A stretch of DNA of 64,000 nucleotides from Limnanthes douglasii subsp. nivea (GCA_036936605.1 JAUPFV010000001.1:210287138-210351137); one strand, 5' to 3'; shown: positions 49,620 to 61,286, counted from the first letter of the stretch. The notes: a model not told the origin generated them from the letters alone. Translations and numbers: made by a program.

Positions 49620-52340
49620 CAATGCAGGGTAAGGTATATCTAAACCATGAGTTTGTATTTTTAAACATGGTCACCAAACTGCAAGTGTGCCTTTCACGGA
49701 GTTTAAAAGCTTTCAAAGTATCCAAGAGTATGTGGAGAGCACATGAGAGGAGTTGATCACATGTGACTACCTAATTACCTGCTCCTGCGAGGATCAAAAG
49801 AATTGTTTCTTTAATAATCCGAAAGATTTTGTTGGTTTAATATTATTTCTTGATTTGGAGCGTTTAAAACGGGTTAGTTTTCTCATAGAACAACAAGTCC
49901 TCTGATGTTAAGTGTTCTGGTGATAAGAGTTCTGGTGATAAGGGTTCTGGTCTAAAGCGTAAACATCCTAGCATAAGTTTGGGAGAACCATCTCTTAATC
50001 AACTAATTAGCGGGGTAACAGTTTAGTTAATTCTGATCAGATAAAAAAATAACTTGCTACTACTGGTTGGGTTGATGTTATTACAGGAGTTGGTCAAGAT
50101 TTCTAAGAAGGTGCTGCAGGTCTAAGGCTATCTTTGTACCGATATGCTTTAAAGCATGGTTTTTATTTCATATATATGCACAACACAACAAACACGATCA
50201 CTGCTAATTGTGAAAATAAATTCACAAGTGGATGCAAATGGAGACTTTATGCATCTATTAATTCCAACACCGGCTTAATGACGATCAAGAAGTATGTTCC
50301 GTACCATACTTGCAATCCTGTTTTCTCCCAAAAACGTAAGCGACATAGGCATTTGACATCAGACTTGATTGCGGAGGAAATTCACGGTTCTATCCGGACC
50401 TGCCATTCGTTGACAACCAAAACCATATTATCGACTGTCAAATAAAATTACGGTCTAGACATCTCCTACTGTTTGTCATGGAATGCTTTAGAGAAGGCAA
50501 GGAGGGGAGTTTTCAGAAATAGATCAAGTTCTTTTAGTTTACTAAGTCGGTACTTCAAACGATTGAAAAGCTATGATATTACTATAGACTGTCGGTTAGA
50601 GTTATCAGCTGGAAACCTCTTCAAGCGTGATTTTATAGATTCGGTTCATCCCTTCAGGGTTTCCATTCATGCCGTCCAATGTTGTTTGTCGATGAAACAT
50701 TATTATATGGAAAGTATAAAGGTGTATTTCTTACTGGCGTAGGAAAGGATGACAACAAGACTTAGTTTCATTTTTTTAATCTGAAGGATTAAGATGTTTT
50801 GTGCAGAAATTGTAAACAACTTGTAGCATATATTCATTAAAGTCTGGCGGCAAAATAGGGTATAGGATGCTTTATATAGCACTACCCCAAACCCTAATTT
50901 CAAATGAGGGAAATTATATAAATGTTTTAAAATAAAATAAATAAATAAAAGTAACACTAAAATATTAAAACTGGTTTTCGAAGGCTTTACATGTCGAATC
51001 TAGGTATAAAACTTTGTGACAAAGGCACATTTTTAAATCTGACGGGCTCGTCGAAATCATCGATTTGAGTACCTGATTGACCCAATTCTGATACCTGGGA
51101 GAGAAACCAGTCTGTTCATAGTCTTCGCTACATCACTACTCTTTACAAATATAAGAGTTGCAAACAACTCCATGCAAATATAAGAGTTGCAAACAACTCT
51201 CAGGAAATACAAGAGTTGCAAACAATTCTCAGGCAGTATTGCGAATAGTTTACATTTTGTTCATGCTTGAGTGATATATTTGACCATGTGAGGTGCTTTG
51301 TTTTAGAACTATTCCTGTTGTAATTGGTATCGTTAGCATTGAGGATTATGATAATTGGATGTGTTTTTTTGGAGTGTTTGAAACCTCATTTATTGGAGCG
51401 CCAAATCATATTTATTTTGGACCGTCATTCTGGTATCATTAATGTTGTTTCTGTCTTGTATTTAAACTTTTATCATGCGTACTGTTATTTCCATCTCATG
51501 CAGAATTTGAAATCCAAATTGGAACACCCTAACAAAGACTATAAAAAGGGAGTTTGCGTTTCTTCCATCGTCTTGCTTATGCTCTCACTCAAGAGTTATT
51601 TAAGAATGTACTAACAGATATTCTATGTGAAGGTGGTGACAGAATTAGCGATTTTCTTGGAAATTTACCTCCAGATAAGTATGCTCAGGCTTATGAAAGG
51701 GAAACAATACGGGTCTATGGCTTTTATTGCGGCCGAATCTTTTAACAATCAGATCAGAAAATATTGCGGCCTACCCATTGTTGAGTTTATTGACTGCATT
51801 AAAGTCTTGCTTATGACTCAAGTTTCACGAAGATATCAAGAGGGGTTAAGCTGGAGTACTGATTTGGTCCCCAAGTATGAGAAGAAGCTAAAGCAGAATG
51901 TTGACATGTGCCCAGCTTGGGTAGTACGTAATTCAGCTGCAGCCATGTTCGAAATCTATTCAAATCCTGTGGAAGTTGTTAATTTGTTGGATTTTAAATG
52001 TTCTTCCAGAGCATGGAAACAAGAGTGTTTTCCATGTCCTCACGCTTTAGCCGTAATACAGTCTACCGACCAAGATCCTTTTACTATAATAGAGTCGTTT
52101 TTCACGGTTAAGAATTATAGGAAAAGTTACTCTTTCAGCATACCGGCGATAATCGATTTCGGTGAAGGATCAAGCGCTAACGATCCTTCAGAGGTGGAAA
52201 TTATGCCTCCTAACGTTAAAAGACGCCCCAGAAGGTGTACGAAAAAACGAATCCCCTCTAGAAGAGAAGCCTCAACCAAGCAGTTGAGGTGTGGCCGTTG
52301 TTCGAAATCAGGTCATAACAGGAGACTTGTGAGGTTCTAG
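49620..52340 (+). pseudogene. MuDR-type transposase, broken
   Basis: Mutator transposases cut and paste DNA with a DDE-type RNase H fold. Visible in order: a Ser/Lys-rich linker (SGDKSSGDKGSGLKRKHP) near 49.93 kb; the MuDR DNA-binding domain at 50134-50445 with GCKWRLYAS and PYHTC; the first catalytic-Asp block, MLFVDETLLYGKYKGVFL, near 50.7 kb; and the second Asp block, IIFILDRHSGIIN, with YCYFHLMQNLKSKL near 51.4-51.5 kb. The AESFNNQIRKYCGLP block and a SWIM zinc finger (FKCSSRAWKQECFPCPHALA) lie in 51627-52340, ending in a cut zinc knuckle (LRCGRCSKSGHNRR). The second SWIM cysteine is serine. Stops, frameshifts and a repeat-filled gap at 50.76-51.32 kb show it is dead. Confidence 0.88.
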
Positions 52341-53132
52341 TTTAAAGACAATTCTTGTTATGGACAATTCTCGTTGGCTACATTGATTTGTAATATTGTG
52401 CTTGTTGTGGACATACACTAAACAGTTTTAAAGTTGTTTGTTCATTTACACATATTGCTCTTGGTTGTATTACAGTAATGAAATGTGAGGTGTTTGGTTA
52501 ATAAAGTTATTTTCCCCAAGAAACTGTCAGGAACTTAGTTTCAAACAACTCTTAGCATAGTATGAGAGTTGCAAACAATTCACATGTACTATGGAAATAT
52601 TTGGGTTTCATATTGCAAACAACTCTCAGGTATTACTGAGAGTTGTTTGCAACTGTTTGTGATGCGAATTGTTTGCATGCCCAACTTATAGAGTTGTATA
52701 CAAATCTCAGGATATAAAATTGCAAACAACTCGCGGCTTATACAACTGAAAATTGTTTGCAATATCTGGGTATAATATTGCAAACAACTCTCCAGTATTA
52801 CTGAGAGTTGTTTGTAACTACTAGGGTGCGAATTGTTTCACATACACACATGAGAATGTGAATTGTTTGCATGTCCTTCCCCTCAGTCTGTATAACAGAG
52901 GAGTACAAATTGTTTGTATATTAGTTGCTGAGGATTCTTTGTCAAGGTGACCTGAGATTTGTTTGCAAGATAAAAATACTTCATAATTTTTTTACACTGA
53001 TTAAAAGTTTATACAAAAAAGAGATTACATAGCCATAATAGGCTTCATGCACTAACCACTTAGAAATAAAAACTACCATCTTTAGTGTTTCTTAGTTTGC
53101 ATAAAAAAAACAAAAAACAGATGCAGTGACTA

Positions 53133-53508
53133 TTAATCATTACTAGAGGATTCTTCGCATTCTTCCTCCTCTTCATGCTCATCATCAACATTTTTATTAT
53201 GCTCTTCTTCCTTGTTATCTACTTTCATTATGCTTTTATATTTGGTCCCCGATGGACCAACATCTTCCTCAGCTTCCTCCTTTGTGTCCTCCCTCTTCCG
53301 TTTCCTGTTTGGAACCTTTGTTAGCTGATATTCAGCCACCAGGGGAACCACTTCAACTGGTCCAGAGTCAGCAGAAAAGTAATCCTCGATATCAAAGTCT
53401 ATTACAGAGACTGGGCTGTTTGGTGGTGCCGCCAGAGTGATTAAGCCGGAGCTTTTATTGGTGGTTATGGAAAATCAAGAGTCACCTAAAGAACCGGAGG
53501 TAGACATG
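53133..53508 (-). pseudogene. Small acidic, Lys/Arg-rich protein gene, broken
   Basis: I do not recognise the family. An ATG at 53506-53508 opens MSTSGSLGDS, followed by TGA and a one-base frame change. The frame then reads SPVSVIDFDIEDYFSAD, TKVPNRKRKRED (a basic nuclear-localisation-like cluster) and a Glu/Asp-rich tail ending ESSSND at 53133. A minus-strand TATA box, CCTATAAATAAT, lies about 80 bp upstream near 53588. It sits between the transposase and protease remnants, so it may be a MULE accessory gene or a captured host gene. The promoter and clean 3' end suggest a real former gene. Confidence 0.5.
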
Positions 53509-54149
53509 GTGATCAGAAGTTAAAGATGTTATGAGTATTTGAAATATAGAGTTTGTTTTTAAATTAACCTATGATTACTAGTATTATTTATAGGCATGAA
53601 GGGAGTATTAGTGAGGTGGTGGTGTGGTTATATTAATCATTACATAGCCTTCTCTGTCCAATCAATAATTAATGGGTTGTTTTGATTAGATGGCTTTTTG
53701 CGTGCTCATTGCACTTACCAGTTACCAAGGCAGACACCATAGTATGTTTGTATTCTGCAACCATGTTTTCTAATTATTTAATATATATCAGGATAAGATG
53801 CAAACTGTTAGTTGTAGTTTACTCCTGAGAATTTTATAGAAGTAGTTTGTATACATTGGCAATTCTTTAGTAGTAATTTTGTTTATTGTATATCTCAGAA
53901 AATGATGCAAATAGTACCCAATTACCCACTGTTTTTTAAAATGAGTTCAAAAATGTCATACATTGCACATTTTTGAAACAAAAAACTCTATATATACACC
54001 AAAACATTACAAGGAATATATATACACCAAAAATTAAAAGGAATATATCCAAAAGGCTCCCTCCACGGTTTTCGACATAAAAAAAATTACTACCAGTGTC
54101 GGTTAGTGTTAAAATCATTTAGGAAAAAATAAAACACTTCCGCTCTGAA

Positions 54150-56490
54150 CTATGTTACCATATCTTCATGGTAAGTCCCCTGCATGTATCCATTTTCGAT
54201 AATATCTCTGGCGTATTGACATATGAAAATACCACAGTCGAGGGTGCCTCGTTTTTGTTGTGGAGTTTTTCTTGCATTTTTCACCTTGTACCCGTTCTTT
54301 GAAGGAGGTAAGTATCATTTCTCGATACAATAATTAATTTGGTTATAATAATTTATGTTAAGGGTCAGTACAAATAAATGTTCAATTAATTAATAGAGTT
54401 GCACAAACTCTCATACTCTATTTGCAAACAACTCTCAGGATAATATGAGAGTTGTTTGCAAATCCAAGATAAAAGAGTTGCACAAAACTCTCAGGGTATT
54501 CTGAGAGTTGTTTACAACTCCAAGGTATTAGAGTTACAAACAACTCTCAGGATATTTTGAGTTGCAAACAACTCTCATGATATACTAAGAGTTGTTTGCA
54601 AGTTTCATACGTATAGAGTTGCAAAACAACTCTCATACTGTCCTGCGAGTTATTTGCAACTACAGACAAATAGAGTTTGCACACTCACAGACTATTCCGA
54701 GATTTGTTTTTTAAATGTGTTTTACAAGTATTATAGTAGTTAGGTGGCTTACCAGTGGTACAAGTGTCCTTGTTGTGTAGTCCGTTGCTTGGATTTTAAG
54801 TGGCAGAAGTGGATTGTAGTTTGTTTTCGTTTTGGCGTCTATATCAATGACGAGCAACGTCTAATGGTTGATTGTATCCTTCGTCTTGCTGCATACTGGA
54901 ATGAGCACAAGGTTCGCGTCTTTAGACGAATTTCTAAAAACATTGTCGACTACATTTGTTATTTCCCGCCATGTACCGCATTCAAGGAAGAGTACATTAT
55001 AACGAGAACATGCAAGGTTTTTGTAGTTTATAGCTAAACTTACCGTAGTCATGCCAGAATTTGTCTGAAGTCAAATTTCAGTTGAGGGAAAGTTTTTCAT
55101 GGAACTTTCCAATTTACTTCTTTAAGCATCTTTAGAATCCAAGCGTCCACAATCTATGAAACGAGTTGTTTATTTGCGTCAAATATATGAGAGCTGTTTG
55201 AAACCTATATGAGAGTTGTTTAACAATTGGATACCTTGTAGTCCAGGTCCTCTTGGAAAGGTAGCGCCAACGCATCACTCATTTGCACTTGAAGTCTTTG
55301 GGAAAACTCGGACGTTGGTAAATACCATACATTTGGATCAGGTGAGTCTTCGTTGGCTTTAATTAAAAGTCTTCATTTGGACATCTCTTTGGCCATTCGG
55401 TGAGAGTTACCGGTGCGTTTGGAGCTTCTACCACAATTACCTCTGCCTCCGGCTGCTGTGTCGGTGTCACTAGATTAAAATTAGGCAGCATGTCATCCTC
55501 CTTCACTGTCTCTTCCCTGGACTTGAACATATAAAATAAAAAAATTAAAAGAATTTGTGTCAAGCATCATGATATTATCAGTTGCAAACAACTCTCAGGA
55601 TAATCTGAGAGTTGTTTGGTACATCAATCTAATAGAGTATCACACAACTCTCATAATATGCTGAGAGTTGTTTCCAAATCTGAATAATATAAATCCAAAC
55701 AACTCTCATGATATGCTGCGAGTTTTTTGGTACACCAATCTAATAGAGTATCAAACATCTCATAATATGCTAAGACTGGTTTCTAATTCTGAATAATATA
55801 TATCAAAACAACTCTCATAATATGGTGTGAGTTTTTATAAATTTGTTATACAAATATCCAAACACTCATAAAATCCTAAATGCACACGTTGCAAAATTAT
55901 TTAAAATTCCGCTTACCACACAATCGGAGACAACCAATGTCGTTGCCTGCTCTGGCATACTCTCCGGATCCCAGTCGACAAAATTCATTTATCACATGCT
56001 CCGACATATTCTCGAAAGATCGTTGTATAATAACATCGTACTCAACATTATCAATTTCATTTAAAAATGACTGTGAAACTTGAGTGGAAAAATGATAAAT
56101 AGATACATTTGGTAAAGGTACTGTGTTATCGTGCGTATCGGTCGAGTCTGGAGCTCGACCTTCTATGTTTTGCGGTTGATTCGATAATGGTCCTACAACT
56201 TTAGCTTGGCTTAGTGATTCTGACTTTGCGTAGGATATTTTTTTTTCAGGTACATTTCCGTCTTAATGTTGGTCATCTACCGATGCTTCTTCCTGGCTAA
56301 GTAGTTCCGACTTCTTACATGGATTGACAAACTCTGACTCTTCCAGAGCTACGTTTTGTGCATCTCCGGTCTGGGTCAGACTTTCACTCTTTGCCAAGGC
56401 TAGGTGGTGTTGTTGTTGTTGTTCTTTATTTTGTTGTTTTTCGTGTGGGTGTTGTTTGTCGGCCTGTTGTTTCATACAATAGATTAGCAA
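54150..56490 (-). pseudogene. Ulp1-type (C48) cysteine protease of the MULE, broken
   Basis: Ulp1 proteases cleave SUMO; plant MULEs often carry a relative of unknown role. Exon 55917-56490 encodes a Gln/Ser/Glu-rich region with repeated KSESLTQ, KSELLSQ and KSESLSQ words. It has one in-frame TAA (56263-56265) and ends at a GTAAGC donor. Further exon-like frames follow at 55363-55525 and 55210-55350. The catalytic part follows: LVLIPV and NH, with histidine at 54864-54866, then a TAG where family members have tryptophan, then TLLVIDIDAKTK. The cysteine block QQKRGTLDCGIFICQYA has Cys at 54234-54236. Palindromic repeats fill the introns. The gene probably extended past the nested LTR element. 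Confidence 0.8.
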
Positions 56491-56806
56491 ACAACTCTCA
56501 GGATAGAAAATAAAAAGGAATTTGTGTCAGACATCATGATACTCTAAGTTGCAAACAACTCTCAGGATAACCTGAAATTTGTTAATACCCCAATCCAATA
56601 GAGTATCGAACAATTCTCATGATATCCTGAGAGTTTTTTGGACAAACATAACAGTTATGAGAGTTATTTGAAAGTGAACTTGTAATGAATTGTGTGAAAA
56701 TAGAGCATAACAGTACGCGAATTGTTAGTAAGAGAAAACCGCGAATTATTTTAAATACATACCCTGATTTTGTTTGAATATGTATACAATAATATACATT
56801 AGTCGA

Positions 56807-58022
56807 TGATAAACATATTGGCCACGCCTTTTTAAGGCTATGTTAACGGGCCATACTGTGCTCAATACCACACTACGGTATTATAAACGCGAACTAATCC
56901 AAGACCACCGAGTTACGCAATTGGCCAAACCAGTCGCTCTGTGAACTTAACTATGGCTAATTTACTAGTCACAGTTACGAAATGAGCCCCACCGTGCTCA
57001 ATCTTGCAGAAAAAGTTTAAAGGTAAACAAGTAAAAAGTATAAACACACATCCTCCCATACATATCTCCAACAAAATATTCTCCAGCGATTAGTATAAAA
57101 TATTCTTCAGCAATAAGTAATGTATAGATATAAAAACCAGTAAAACAACATCATCGCCCACAAAAAATACAAAGTCTTTCCTACAAAATACATCTATATA
57201 TAGTCTTCACTTCATCCTTCACCAAAAATTAGGAGGGCTATACATCCATATCAACCCTATCAAACAAAAAACAAAGTATATCAAAGAAGCAGGTAACATC
57301 ATAGCGGCCTACTAATTGTTAGTTGTACTCTTTTCCTTTGGAAAAATGGACCTTTTTATTCTCAAGGGAGGTTTCGGCCGACAAAGTTTTTTAACGAGGC
57401 AGGAATAATTTAGTACAAACCAAGTTATAGTCGTCTTCGACAACAGTTCAGCTATGAAAATTAATATAACCAAACCTTATGACTTTTCAGAGTCTAGCCG
57501 ACATAGCTGGAATAGTTTATTCGACATGATCAGCGGCGCCTTAGTGAAAAAGATAAATGAAGACAGAGGTACGACAACCGACAATATAAAATAAAGACCA
57601 GCCTCATCAAATGCAAAGAAGAGAAAGAAGATTACATAATCCGAATATTACGTTCGACTATTACATAATCCATAAGTTTCACTACGCACCAACTCAAGGA
57701 CTAGAGAGACTCCTAATAAAGATCTAATATTCGAGATTAATTATAATAAATAGGAAATTAGAACGGCCCGTTATTTGTATTTTAAATTAAATGTTACATT
57801 TATATTTCTATGTAACAGATGTAAATAATGAATGTAACATTAAAACGTCTTTGTACAGCTCCTATAAATAAGAGCTTAGTTTGATATGTAAAACATCTCA
57901 AATTATATACAGTAATATAATTACAAATTTTTCTTCATCTTCTCTCTATATTTCTTTTTATTTATTTATTTATTTTTATATAAGATTATTTAGGTAATTT
58001 TTTAAAGAATTTATCTTTATCA
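56807..58022 (+). repeat. 5' LTR
   Basis: It starts TGATAAACA and ends TTTATCA. A TATA box, TATAAATA, lies at 57863-57870, followed by a leader. The copy of the LTR-internal ORF here has an in-frame stop. Confidence 0.9.
57863..57870 (+). promoter_or_regulatory. LTR TATA box
   Basis: TATAAATA sits within CAGCTCCTATAAATAAGAGC, about 150 bp before the LTR end, the normal place for the U3/R promoter. The 3' LTR has TATGAATA at the same place. Confidence 0.7.
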
Positions 58023-58026
58023 AATT

Positions 58027-58044
58027 TGGCGCCGCCTGTGGGAA
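58027..58044 (+). other. Primer-binding site
   Basis: TGGCGCCGCCTGTGGGAA begins four bases after the CA end of the 5' LTR. TGGCGCC starts are typical of plant Ty3-like elements. The exact tRNA was not determined. Confidence 0.75.
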
Positions 58045-58929
58045 AGAATTCTCTCACTAAAAAAACCTAAATCGTTCTCATATTTAAAAAAAAATATTTT
58101 TTATTTTTTAGAAGAAAAGTTTCAAATAAATCAAATCTTTATTTGAAAAATCGCACAAATGTTTTAATTGGTTCAACTCCTCCTCTGTTTCTACATGACC
58201 AAATAAGTTATTTATTCTCCACTTTATTAATTTGTTCGGTCTCCACAAATATAAAAACTATTAGTATATAAATCCATTAATTTAAAAATAATTTAAAAAT
58301 ATACATTAAATGTTATTTATATATAAATATTTTCAAATTCAAGAATGCATGGAATTTATTATATTTGTTAATATATTATATTAAATACAATAAATATCGC
58401 TAATACATATAATATTATAATACAATAAATATAAATATACTAATGCAATTCCAAATTGTAAATTTAATTTATTATTTATTAATTACTATGTAATAAAAAA
58501 TTAGTCTATTGTGATATGATACTCTAACAAAAAATTAAATTTATTATTTATTAATATATTAATAAATACCATTAAATAATATTGTCAATATTTTTTAGTC
58601 CACTATGATATAATAGTGAAATAAATATTAATAAACGGATGCAATTCAAAAATATTAATTAAATGTATTCTCCACCGTTGTTTTTCTTATACACATGTTA
58701 AGAAATCATTATTAATACTATTAAAAATTATACAAAATTATGTCATTATTGATATATTTAATGCGTCAATATTTATGTCAAGTGTTTAATTATGCGGATG
58801 TCATGTCCACAAATACATTAAAACAAATATTTATATCATATGATATCGAAATATTAAAAAATAATAATAATTAAACAGATTCAAAGACAAGTTTCACTAC
58901 AAACTATCATTTATTTTTTCCTCTGCTTT

Positions 58930-59485
58930 AGAGTTTGTCATTATCTTCGTAGCCGAGGTGCCATCTTCTTAGCCGGGCCGAGGTGTCATCTTCTTCGTGG
59001 CCGAGCCGAGGTACCATCTTTTTCCTGGCCTAGCCGAGGCGCCATCTGCTTTCTGACCGAGGTAAGATTCCATCTGCTTCCTAGTCAAGTCAAGGTGTCG
59101 CCTGCTTCCTACAGAGCCGATCAGTCGTCTGCTTCCAAGCTGAGGTCTCCTGTTTCCTAGCCGAGGTCGCATGCTTCATGGCCGATGTCGCCTGCTTCCT
59201 AGCCGAGGTCTCTTGCTTCCGAGTTGAAGTTCCATCTGCTTCCTAGCCGAGCCGAGGTGGCACCTACTTTCTAGCTGAGGTCTCTTGCTTCCTGGCCGAG
59301 GTCTCTTGCTTCTTGGCCGAGGTGCCATCTGCTTCCTAGCAGAACCGATGTACCATCTACTTCCTAGCCGAGGTCTCCTGCTTCCTGGCTGAGGTCTCCT
59401 TCTTCTTGGTCGAGGTCTCTTGCTTCCTGGCCGAGGTCTCCTGCTCCATGGACGAGGTCTCTTCATTCCTAGCCGAGGTATCCTG
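58930..59485. repeat. GC-richer minisatellite in the LTR element interior
   Basis: Variants of GCTTCCTAGCCGAGGTCTCC recur every 20-35 bp for about 550 bp. The Arg/Pro/Ser-rich minus frames across it reflect the repeat, not a protein. Confidence 0.92.
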
Positions 59486-59629
59486 CAATCAACCCAATTT
59501 TAATAAACTCTCCTTATTTTTGATGTTGACGCCGAAGATGAAGCAATGAAGAAGTTTAAAGAACTGTGCAGAGGAAACACGATAGCAAGCTAAATCCGTT
59601 CATTCTTCGTACTAGAACGACACGTGATC

Positions 59630-59940
59630 TCCAAAATCGAACGCCGAAGGATCTCCATCTCTATAATCGAAAAGGTTATAAGCCAAACTGATCCCCCTCT
59701 CCATAATAAAAAAAATGTTGAAGGCCAAAATAATCTCCATCTCCATGATAGAAAAAGGTCTATAAGTTAAATGGCTAAGACAGAAATGGCTATAAGCCAA
59801 AACAATCTCCATCTCCATGTTGGAAAAGGCTAAAAGCCAAAACAATCTCCATCTCCATGATAAAAAAGGCTATAAGACAAAATGATCTCCCTCTCAATAA
59901 TAAAAAATATTGATCGCCAAATGATCTCCATCTCCATGTG
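59630..59940. repeat. Second minisatellite in the LTR element interior
   Basis: An imperfect unit of about 40 bp containing AATCTCCATCTCCATGAT and GGCTATAAGCCAAAA is repeated about seven times. Confidence 0.88.
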
Positions 59941-60049
59941 TTTGTTTATACTTATTTTCTGTAAATCCGCGGTAGGGTCACTGACCACGCCTAAAGGACT
60001 ACGCAATGGGGCCATACTATGCCATATTTAGACTTGATCTAAAAATTAA

Positions 60050-61281
60050 TGACGAACGGCCTAATTGGCCATGCCTTTTTAAGACTATGTTAATGGGCCA
60101 TACTGTGCTCAATACCACACTACAGTATTATAAACGTGAACTAATCCAAGCCCATTAAGTTACACAATTGGCCAAACCAGTCGCTCCGTGAACTTAACTA
60201 TGGCTAATTTACTAGTCATAGTTACGTAATGAGCCCCAGTGTGCTCGATCTTGCAGAGAAAGTTTAAAGGTAAACAAGTAAAAAGTATAAACACATATCC
60301 TGCCATACATATCTCCAACAAAATATTCTCCAGCGAAATATTCTTCAGCGATAAGTAATGTATAGATATAAAAACCAGCAAAACAACATCATCGCCCACA
60401 AAATACAAAGTCTTTTCTCCATCACTAGGTCCACGACATCTACATCATACATCCATATATAGTCTTCACTTCATCCTTCGCCAAAAACTAGGAGGGCTAC
60501 ACATCCATATCAACCTTATCCAACAAAAAACAAAGTATGTCGAAGAAGCAGGTAACATCCTAGCGGCCTACAAATTGTTAGTTGTACTCTTTTCCTTTGG
60601 AAAAATCAAACTTTTTATCCTCAAGGGAGGTTTCGGCCGACGAAGGCTTTTAACGAGGCAGGAACAAATTAGTACAAACCAATTTAGAGTCGTCTTCGAC
60701 AACAGTTCAGCTATGAAAATTAATATAACCAAACCTTATGACTTTTCAGAGGCTAGCCGACATGGCTGGCATAATTTATTCGACATGATCAACGGCGCCT
60801 TAGTGAAAAAGATAAATGAAGACAGAGGTACAAAAACCGACAATATAAAATAAAGAAAAGCCTCATCAAATGCAAAGAAGAGCAAGAAGATTACATAATC
60901 CGAATATTACGTTCGACTATTACATAATCCATAAGTTTCACTACGCACCAACTCAAGGACTAGGGGGACTCCTAATAATGATCTAATATTCGAGATTAAT
61001 TATAATAAATAGGAAATTAGAACGGCCCGTCATTTGTATTTTAAATTAAACGTTACATTTATATTTATATCCTGTAACGGATGTAAATAATAAATGTAAC
61101 ATTAAAAAGTCTTTGTACAGCTCCTATGAATAGGAGCTCAGTTTGATATGTAAAGCATCTCAAATTATATACAGTAATACACTTACATATTTTTCTTCAT
61201 ATTATCTCTATATTTTTTTTCTTTTTATTTATTTTTATATAAGATGATTTAAGTAATTTGTTAAGGAATTTATGCTTATTA
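60050..61281 (+). repeat. 3' LTR
   Basis: It starts TGACGAACGG and ends CTTATTA. It aligns with 56807-58022 over its whole length with numerous substitutions and small indels. Just upstream (59978-60020), a short stretch reading CCACGCCTAAAGGACTACGC resembles the LTR's own start. Confidence 0.9.
60575..60853 (+). CDS. ORF inside the 3' LTR, function unknown
   Basis: I do not recognise this frame. It is open from 60575 to TAA at 60851-60853 (about 92 codons, first codon not ATG) and reads KGGFGRRRLLTRQEQ, FRVVFDNSSAMKINI, DFSEASRHGWHNLFDMING and VKKINEDRGT. The 5' LTR copy (57335-57594) has the same frame with one stop, and most substitutions leave the residues similar. A short ATG frame lies just upstream (GTATGTCGAAGAAGCAG followed by GTAACA, which resembles a donor site). 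It may be a captured exon carried in the LTR or a chance open frame. Confidence 0.35.
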   Translation: MLVVLFSFGKIKLFILKGGFGRRRLLTRQEQISTNQFRVVFDNSSAMKINITKPYDFSEASRHGWHNLFDMINGALVKKINEDRGTKTDNIK

Positions 61282-61286
61282 GTAGA

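Larger units (their letters stand above)
49250..56640. repeat. Dispersed palindromic motif GAGTTGCAAACAACTC and hairpins
   Basis: The near-palindrome GAGAGTTGTTTGCAACTCTC and variants occur more than thirty times, in clusters at 49.25-49.56, 51.14-51.24, 52.54-52.97, 54.40-54.70, 55.57-55.83 and 56.48-56.64 kb. Some neighbouring copies pair as perfect hairpins: 52613-52629 with 52636-52652 (17-bp arms, 6-base loop) and 54421-54437 with 54446-54462 (17-bp arms, 8-base loop). The clusters lie in non-coding parts, between or inside the gene remnants of the MULE, and are not tandem. Possible roles (transposase-binding sites, structured RNA, a MULE-specific mini-repeat) are inference. Confidence 0.88.
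48519..56801 (+). mobile_element. Mutator-like element with transposase and Ulp1-type protease, decayed
   Basis: The left end begins near 48519 with GAGAAATTGAACCTAAAGTA, similar to the Pack-MULE right terminus (GAGGAAAGTACCCC). The next 160 bp resemble the Pack-MULE left end, with the words AATACCCATCTCA, CACTTAATACC and ATTACCCTCAACC followed by TATATAAG. The element holds a broken MuDR-type transposase (+) and a broken Ulp1 protease (-), a gene combination known from plant MULEs such as Kaonashi. Short palindromic repeats are scattered throughout. The right end was not found. Minus-strand coding remnants resume beyond the nested LTR element at 61287, so it may reach 62.2 kb. A terminus-like GAAAATGATGCAAATAGTAC at 53898 could instead mark a second element. 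Confidence 0.75.
56807..61281 (+). mobile_element. Non-autonomous LTR retrotransposon nested in the MULE
   Basis: Two direct repeats of 1,216 and 1,232 bp (56807-58022, 60050-61281) enclose a 2.0-kb interior. The flanks GTCGA (56802-56806) and GTAGA (61282-61286) look like a 5-bp target duplication with one change. The primer-binding site TGGCGCCGCCTGTGGGAA (58027-58044) follows the 5' LTR. The interior has no gag, protease, RT or integrase, only AT-rich DNA and two minisatellites, so mobilisation must have depended on another element. No clear polypurine tract precedes the 3' LTR. The LTRs have diverged at many sites, so the insertion is not recent. Confidence 0.92.

Noticed and set aside
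58969..59466. Arg/Pro/Ser-rich repeat protein on the minus strand
   Set aside because: It follows the 20-35-bp minisatellite of the LTR element; the frame is a by-product of the repeat.
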